NCBI GenBank assembly: GCA_965649825.1
Contig: OZ287694.1
Location: 124,001 to 188,000, forward strand
Length of the DNA: 64,000 nucleotides
Source of the DNA: Penicillus capitatus
Taxonomy: Eukaryota; Chlorophyta
Direction of reading: 5' to 3'
Of this stretch, positions 59,201 to 64,000 are shown piece after piece; positions within the stretch are counted from its first letter, which is position 1, and each line of letters starts with the position of its first letter. A program made the translations under genes and the position numbers. The notes under the pieces were generated by a model, which ran no database searches, was not told the DNA's origin, and saw nothing but the letters and a program-made list of their open reading frames with translations.

Positions 59201-61283
59201 GTAGAGTCCGGCGCCGATCTTCGAACGGGAAGAGGTGATGGAGACGTCGGTCAAGGAGAGTCGACATCTCCAGAGGGCACTGATCGACCCCCCGGCGGTC
59301 TCGGCCGCGTCCTTCTCGAAATCGCTGGACGTGACGTTCGCGAAGGACAGTCGCAAAGCGAGGGATCCTCCCCCGACGGCGCGGTTCTTCGTAAACTGAC
59401 TCGAGAGCACCGTCAGTGTTGCCTTCTCGGCGAAGGCGGCGCCGCCGCGGAAACTGGCACGGTTGCCTCGGAGAGTAGCGTGGCGGAGGGTGGCCGTCGA
59501 TCCGGATCGCACAGAAACGCCGCCGCCCGACTCCTGGCTCCTGTTGTCGACGATGCTCGCGTTTGCGGCCAGCACTTGGCAGAGATCCTCGGCAGAGATG
59601 GCTCCCCCGTCGGTTCCGGCTTCGTTGTGCCGCAGCGTGACGTGGCGCGTCAAAGTGACGTTTGACGCGCGGCATCGAATACCACCTCCCCTTTCAGAAA
59701 CGGCTCGATTCCGCACGATGCTCGAGTGCTCCAGAAGGATCGTGGAGTTGTTCTCGGCGCTGAGGGCGCCGCCGCCGGCTCGCGCGCTGTTGTTTCTGAA
59801 GACGCCGTGATGAACACCGACGAAACTCCGCGAAGCAGAAAGAGCCCCTCCGCGGATCGCCGCATTTCCTTCGAAGCTGCAATCGGTAAGTGACAGTAGC
59901 CTTGTGTGGTTTGCATAGATCGCCCCTTCGCTTTGATCAAGTGCTCCGTTGCCGGAGAACTGGCAGTGGAACATGGAAGCGTGTATCGATGCCGTCAACA
60001 CGATGACCGATCCCGGTACGTTGTTCGAGAACTGGCCGTTTATCAGCGTCAAGCTGCCGGCGGTCACACGCAGCACCGGCATCTCATTTCGCACGGCGAC
60101 CATACCAGAGGCGTCGGTGATCGACGCCGCGGGCACTGCGATCAGAGCGCCACGGGCTTCGCTGCCAGAGGGGAGTGCAGTGTTGTTCTGCATCGTCACA
60201 TTTGTCAGACGATTCTCCAGAGAGAGATCCGCAAAGCAGGTGCCAGAGCACGCGTTGCCGACGAAGGACACATTCGACATCTCGACGGCGGTGCACGCGT
60301 CGCTGCCGACGCGCACGGCCGATGTTCCGTTCAGAACGTTGTCGCGGAAGACCACGCGTTCGAGGACAACGCGACCGGATCCACTCCCGCCGTCGCATTT
60401 CTCGACGTCGATGATGGCGGCGTCTCCGTTGGTCCCGTTCAGATAGCATTCAGTGAAAACGATGCTCCCAAACGACGCTCCTCCAGATCTACAGAGACAC
60501 GTACGTGCATAGGACATCCGTTCGGACGGGAGGGCCGTCGCACCTCAGCAGAAAGGCTCCTCTGTCCTTTCGACAGCGGAAGACCGTGAGCTCCGTCGCA
60601 GCCGAAGCGGCGTCGCTGGCTTGATCGACCGGCGCTCCCAAGACGAGCCTCCAGGGGATTTCCACACGTCTGGAGAGCTTGATGGGGCGCTTCACTCGGA
60701 AGAGGACCGTGTCGTCTTCGCGGGTGCAGTCGATGATCATCTGCAGATCGCCATCCAGCGTCCTGAGCGCGGCGTCGCTCACCCGCCAGGTGCGTTGCTC
60801 CTCATCCAGCAGTTCAGAAATCTGCGCTGGCGAGAGCGCGCATTGGTCGTCGGTGTCTGATGGAATCGCCGTCTGCGAGACGGCCCTCGTCGACGCACCG
60901 TCTGTCTCATCTTGGAGCAGGGCACGATGTCGTGGTACGGCGTCGCTCAGAAAGGCTCGCTGCGGGACGGTCGCGTGTCGGACGTGGACCGTCGGCACGG
61001 CGGAGAATCCCGACTCGGGCGACGATACGTTGCCGCTCGCAGAGGTAAGCGTCGCATCGTAACCTGCAGCGTTCGCTGTCAGAGAGAACGCGCGTTCCGG
61101 ACTGCTGCCGGGCGTCGCGCTCCGTCGGCGACGTGCATCGCAGACGCAGACGGCGAACGAACCGGGTGTGTTACCTGTGGGGCTCAGGAGACGGACGTGG
61201 GCGTCGGCGCGTCCTCGTGAATGAAGGATGACCAGAATCCAGAGGAGCCAGGGGAATCGGTGAGCGAAGGGTATCGGTGTCAT
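56299..61283 (-). CDS. P6: Pmp-repeat beta-helix receptor-like protein, intact
   Basis: Five exons (61283-60544, 60488-57983, 57936-57562, 57510-57420, 57353-56299), 1588 aa. Signal peptide (FPWLLWILVILHSRGRADA); a Ser/Arg-rich stretch; N-terminal module (RTWRVSDAALRTLDGDLQMI). The Pmp helix shows FEGNAAIRGGALSASRS, FRNNSARAGGGALSAE and FTKNRARRQGGALYFV; the Cys-rich module CRRCPDRGDCSSK, GYWHSCPCS. The GC-AG intron 57937-57982 begins GCAAGTGATGTGACG, so the motif sits at the 5' end. The membrane half has LLLLLLTSFAVR, MDTSVRCYEGAH, GFLYRAYKEELVFWES and IRKSLLAVIV. It lies 233 bp from the P5 start, in tandem. An Arg-rich juxtamembrane loop (SRRRMSRSQLEEQ) suggests a cytoplasmic side. Function unknown; sensor or channel by architecture. 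Confidence 0.85.
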
Positions 61284-62570
61284 GAAGAGAGCGTGTCTTC
61301 GGAGAGAGGAAGCTTCGAAGGAGGACGTTTGTCGGTCGCGATGCGGAAGGGCAGTCTTGCAAAAGGTGCTTTCTTCAAAAGGCTGACAGGCTGGTCGCTG
61401 TTCTGAGGTCAGGAAGTGCTGAGAATCTTGATGTGACTGACGGCCAATGAGTTAGCGACCGCATGGCGTACACGGGAGGGTTACGTCAGCGGCGAGGCCC
61501 TTTCGCCAAGTGTCCGAACAATTGATCGCTACCTTCGACGTCGAATCGAATCAGAAATCGGCCAGGTACTGCGGGCTCAGACGGGAAGGCGCACTCTGCG
61601 TCACCCCCGGCCGAGTACAGGTGTTCTTCTAGACAAGGTCACCCAGCAAAGCAGTTTGTGATTTAAACCCTTAAGTGGCTCGGCAGAGTGTACTCTGTTC
61701 GAAGAAGAATCTCTCTTCTATCTCTCGCGAGCTTAAGGATAACGTTCTGGCAGACTCGGTTGAGCAAATACCCTCGTTCCTTTCTCGCACTTCAAAGCGC
61801 AATGTCTTCGTCGTTCTGATCACCGAGACCGGTCTTGCCCTCTGGCAGTTTTAATGATACGATTCGACTCGTGCTAGCTAAGACTCTATTCACGTAAAGG
61901 CTTCAGTATGGGGTGCAGAACTGGTTCTTGTTCCATCTAAGACATACGCAGTGCATATTCCACGGTCCGTGCGAATGCCTAAGGACCGGGTTACCGTAAA
62001 GAAGACTAGTGCAATGCGGCAGGCTCGATGCTGATAGCGCGAAACGATTTTTAACGCACCAAAGAGAACAACGAATAAACGACAAATTATCGCCATCTAA
62101 AGAGAGGCGTCAGGCATACACCACAAGTGGGTCTTTATCCATTTCTTTGGTAGATAATACGAACATGTAATCCTTCATCTAACGTACGGAATGGCCACTT
62201 ATAGGAATACCCGTCTGGCATCATTTCTTTTGAACAAAGTTGCGCGTTTGCAAGGTTTGTTGCGCACGACGTCAACAAAGGAGATTTCCAAAGCGGAACT
62301 TCGTAAGAGTGTCTGTCTGTTCTCGAGAACTCTGATTCCACTTCTTAGTTTTGGACGATTTCGTCCATTTCTGTTAACTGTCTAATCCTCCGGTCTTAAG
62401 GTCCGTTAAGAAGCTCATACAAGTTTCTTTCGAATCGTGTAACATGCTAAGCGCACGATTATAGTATACACATTAAAGGAAGAGCAAAGTCCGATCGCGC
62501 ACTTCGGTAGCATCCTTTCTTAAACGGCGGCAAGGATCCTTGTACAAGTGGTTCGTACGGCGCGCCACCG
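61284..62570. other. Intergenic, AT-richer after about 61650
   Basis: Upstream region of P6 followed by AT-richer sequence with many stops in all frames. Short open frames on - (62135-62341, 61890-62096) may be retroelement debris but carry no motif I can defend. Confidence 0.4.
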
Positions 62571-62580
62571 CGGCACGGGG

Positions 62581-62898
62581 TCCGCGTCGTCTGCCGCTCG
62601 GGGCGCTTGATCCGCGTCGTCTGCCGCTCGGGGCGCTTGATCCGCGTCGTCTGCCGCTCGGGGCGCTTGATCCGCGTCGTCTGCCGCTCGGGGCGCTTGA
62701 TCCGCGTCGTCTGCCGCTCGGGGCGCTTGATCCGCGTCGTCTGCGGTCGTGGCGCTTGATCCGCGTCGTCGCCGGGGGTGGCGCTTGATCCGCGTCGTCT
62801 GCGGTCGTGGCGCTTGATCCGCGTCGTCGTCGGGGGTGGCGCTTGATCCGCGTCGTCTGCGGTCGTGGCGCTTGATCCGCGTCGTCGTCGGGGGTGGC
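62581..62898. repeat. Minisatellite: five 30-bp units, then alternating 29-bp units
   Basis: Five perfect 30-bp copies (tccgcgtcgtctgccgctcg + gggcgcttga) fill 62581-62730. They are followed by 29-bp variants that alternate between a ctgcggtcgtggc type and a cgtcgggggtggc type, forming a 58-bp dimer repeated about three times to 62898. The array is GC-rich within AT-richer surroundings. Frames through it are repetitive by composition and not taken as genes. Confidence 0.95.
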
Positions 62899-64000
62899 GG
62901 TGGCAATTCTAAACAAGGCAATAATAACCTGTGCTCATTGCGACCGGCAATATAACACAAAGATCAAAGGATTGGTTCTTCTAGCGAATTGTAAAACTAC
63001 GTCTGTTTTTGCGAAAGCCATAACATCATCCACGACGGACCACCTTTTTTGAGCTTACACGTCGGTCTTTGTTCCAACGGAGTTAAGATGGTCGGACTCG
63101 AAGAGTAAACCACCTTCGACGTCCGCTTCACGTCTTCCGGTAAAAGCATGAACCCCACAATACTACCGTTGGCTGTTTCCTTTGCGGTTCTCTCTTGCAT
63201 CGATATCTTGTTCCCCTTCGCGTTTCCAACAAACGCGCATCAAGGTTAAGGTTTTCCGAGAATCGCAAAGACAATGCCGAGCTCTTAACGTTTAGATGCC
63301 AAGAACTCTATTGTACCTCTCTTCAAATCGAAGAGACTTAAGAGATCCAACCGCAAGTGTGTTACGATACTCTTGTCGTATTGTTTTAAAGAACACTCTC
63401 AGTATTGCTCAACAGTTAAATAGGACACATGGTGTGGTCGCCGTGGATTTCAATACATTACCACGGTCATCAACCGGCCCATCCGCTTTGTCAACGGCAA
63501 ATCCACCACCGAGTCTTGCGTCACGAGCTATGATCGGTGTTTCAGGCGTATAGATTGACAAGCAAGGTCGCCCGGACTAATGTGCCTCCACATGTCCTCT
63601 TCGAACAATGTTTCCCGATATGGTGGATAATTTTAAGGTATAAGAAACAACCGTTCCCCGCAATCTCTTAAAGAGTCTCGAGTTCTTTGCGAGCACAATC
63701 GATAGCAGACATTCGTTCACCCGTTCTGTCCTTGCAATCGCGTCGTAAGGATCGACGGATCTTCGCTCAACTTCGCAACCATCGTCGCTGCAAGTTTCTT
63801 TCACACTTCTTCGAAACGCGTCAGACGAGCGTGACAGACAACTCGGATCCTTCTAGTAATCCAACCAGTCATGGAATCGGGTCTCTGTATCGTAATGGAA
63901 GCCATAATGGAACAATACTTCTAAGAAGCTGGTAAATCGGAGGAAGCAGACACTCTTATACATCGCCTCCACATAAGCAACGCGGTAGCGTGAGCTACTC
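62899..64000. other. AT-richer terminal region with retroelement debris
   Basis: No full gene. The recognisable relic is the RNase H-like fragment at 62997-63200. Other open stretches (63296-63553 on +, 63577-63804 on -) show no defensible family. Confidence 0.5.
62997..63200 (-). pseudogene. Decayed Ty3/gypsy-like RNase H fragment
   Basis: A minus-strand open stretch of 67 codons reads GSIVGFMLLPEDVK, then VVYSSSPTILTPLEQRPTC, close to the retrotransposon RNase H block 'PV.Y.SrtLTp.E.rY...e.E'. The acidic active-site residues expected downstream are missing. Together with the retropepsin at 15.9 kb it shows that Ty3-like elements once invaded this genome; the two fragments are not one element. 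Confidence 0.4.

Noticed and set aside
58514-59665. Plus-strand open frame of 383 codons inside P6
   Set aside because: Antisense shadow of the P6 helix exon; that strand is fixed by Pmp motifs, in-frame splicing and the Cys-rich module.
25576-61283. Bacterial (chlamydial) Pmp autotransporter genes or contamination
   Set aside because: Introns, signal peptides followed by a multi-pass membrane domain, and absence of an autotransporter barrel argue for native eukaryotic genes; only the repeat type is shared.
62581-62898. CRISPR-like array
   Set aside because: Units are contiguous with no unique spacers, and the genome is eukaryotic.
62473-62960. Long open frames through the 30/29-bp array on both strands (about 146 codons each)
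   Set aside because: They are open only because the repeat lacks stops; protein sequence is a meaningless decapeptide repeat with no start context or neighbours.
63577-63804. Possible integrase zinc-finger remnant on the minus strand
   Set aside because: The His/Cys pattern is incomplete and spread over two frames, and its position relative to the RNase H relic is wrong for one minus-strand element.

Overview
The window is nuclear DNA of an intron-rich microbial eukaryote (a protist; I cannot name the lineage). Evidence: genes are split by many tiny introns (mostly 43-66 bp, GT-AG with some GC-AG), there are two eukaryotic-type tRNA genes, and there are clear eukaryote-specific genes (THO2/THOC2, eIF1A, PI31, F-box and U-box proteins). 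Intron positions below were set by keeping conserved protein families in frame across GT/GC...AG boundaries. None are confirmed by transcripts.

Region 1 (1-14.8 kb) is mostly housekeeping: arginyl-tRNA synthetase, tRNA-Ala(CGC), a head-to-head pair PI31 / THO2 separated by 23 bp, a GNAT acetyltransferase, tRNA-Arg(ACG), a bestrophin-like fragment, an F-box/LRR gene, and a secreted trypsin-like protease fused to a lectin-like propeller. Region 2 (14.8-21.2 kb) holds AT-richer DNA with a decayed Ty3-like retropepsin, a second F-box/LRR gene that duplicates the first including its flanks, and a complete eIF1A gene.

Region 3 (21.2-61.3 kb) is the remarkable part: a family of six loci, named P1-P6 here. 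They encode large secreted/membrane proteins: signal peptide, a conserved N-terminal module, a long beta-helix of chlamydial-Pmp-type repeats (GGA.. / F..N), a Cys-rich module ending in a GYW..PCS motif, and about nine membrane segments. P2 and P3 are tandem on +; P4, P5 and P6 are tandem on -; P1 is broken into a short secreted protein plus a decayed membrane half. They look like cell-surface sensors or channels, which is inference. P3 carries a 632-bp insertion in its first membrane helix that either acts as a new intron or splits the gene in two. P2 has 18 exact-length 78-bp repeat units. P2 and P3 share duplicated 3' flanks with four hairpins that show compensatory base changes. A U-box protein with an MLKL/HeLo-like helical N-terminus lies between P3 and P4.

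Region 4 (61.3-64 kb) is AT-richer repeat DNA with a 30/29-bp minisatellite and a decayed RNase H fragment.

Across the window a nonamer, TGATGTGAC, or its reverse complement recurs inside the short introns; the two forms are the halves of one palindrome.
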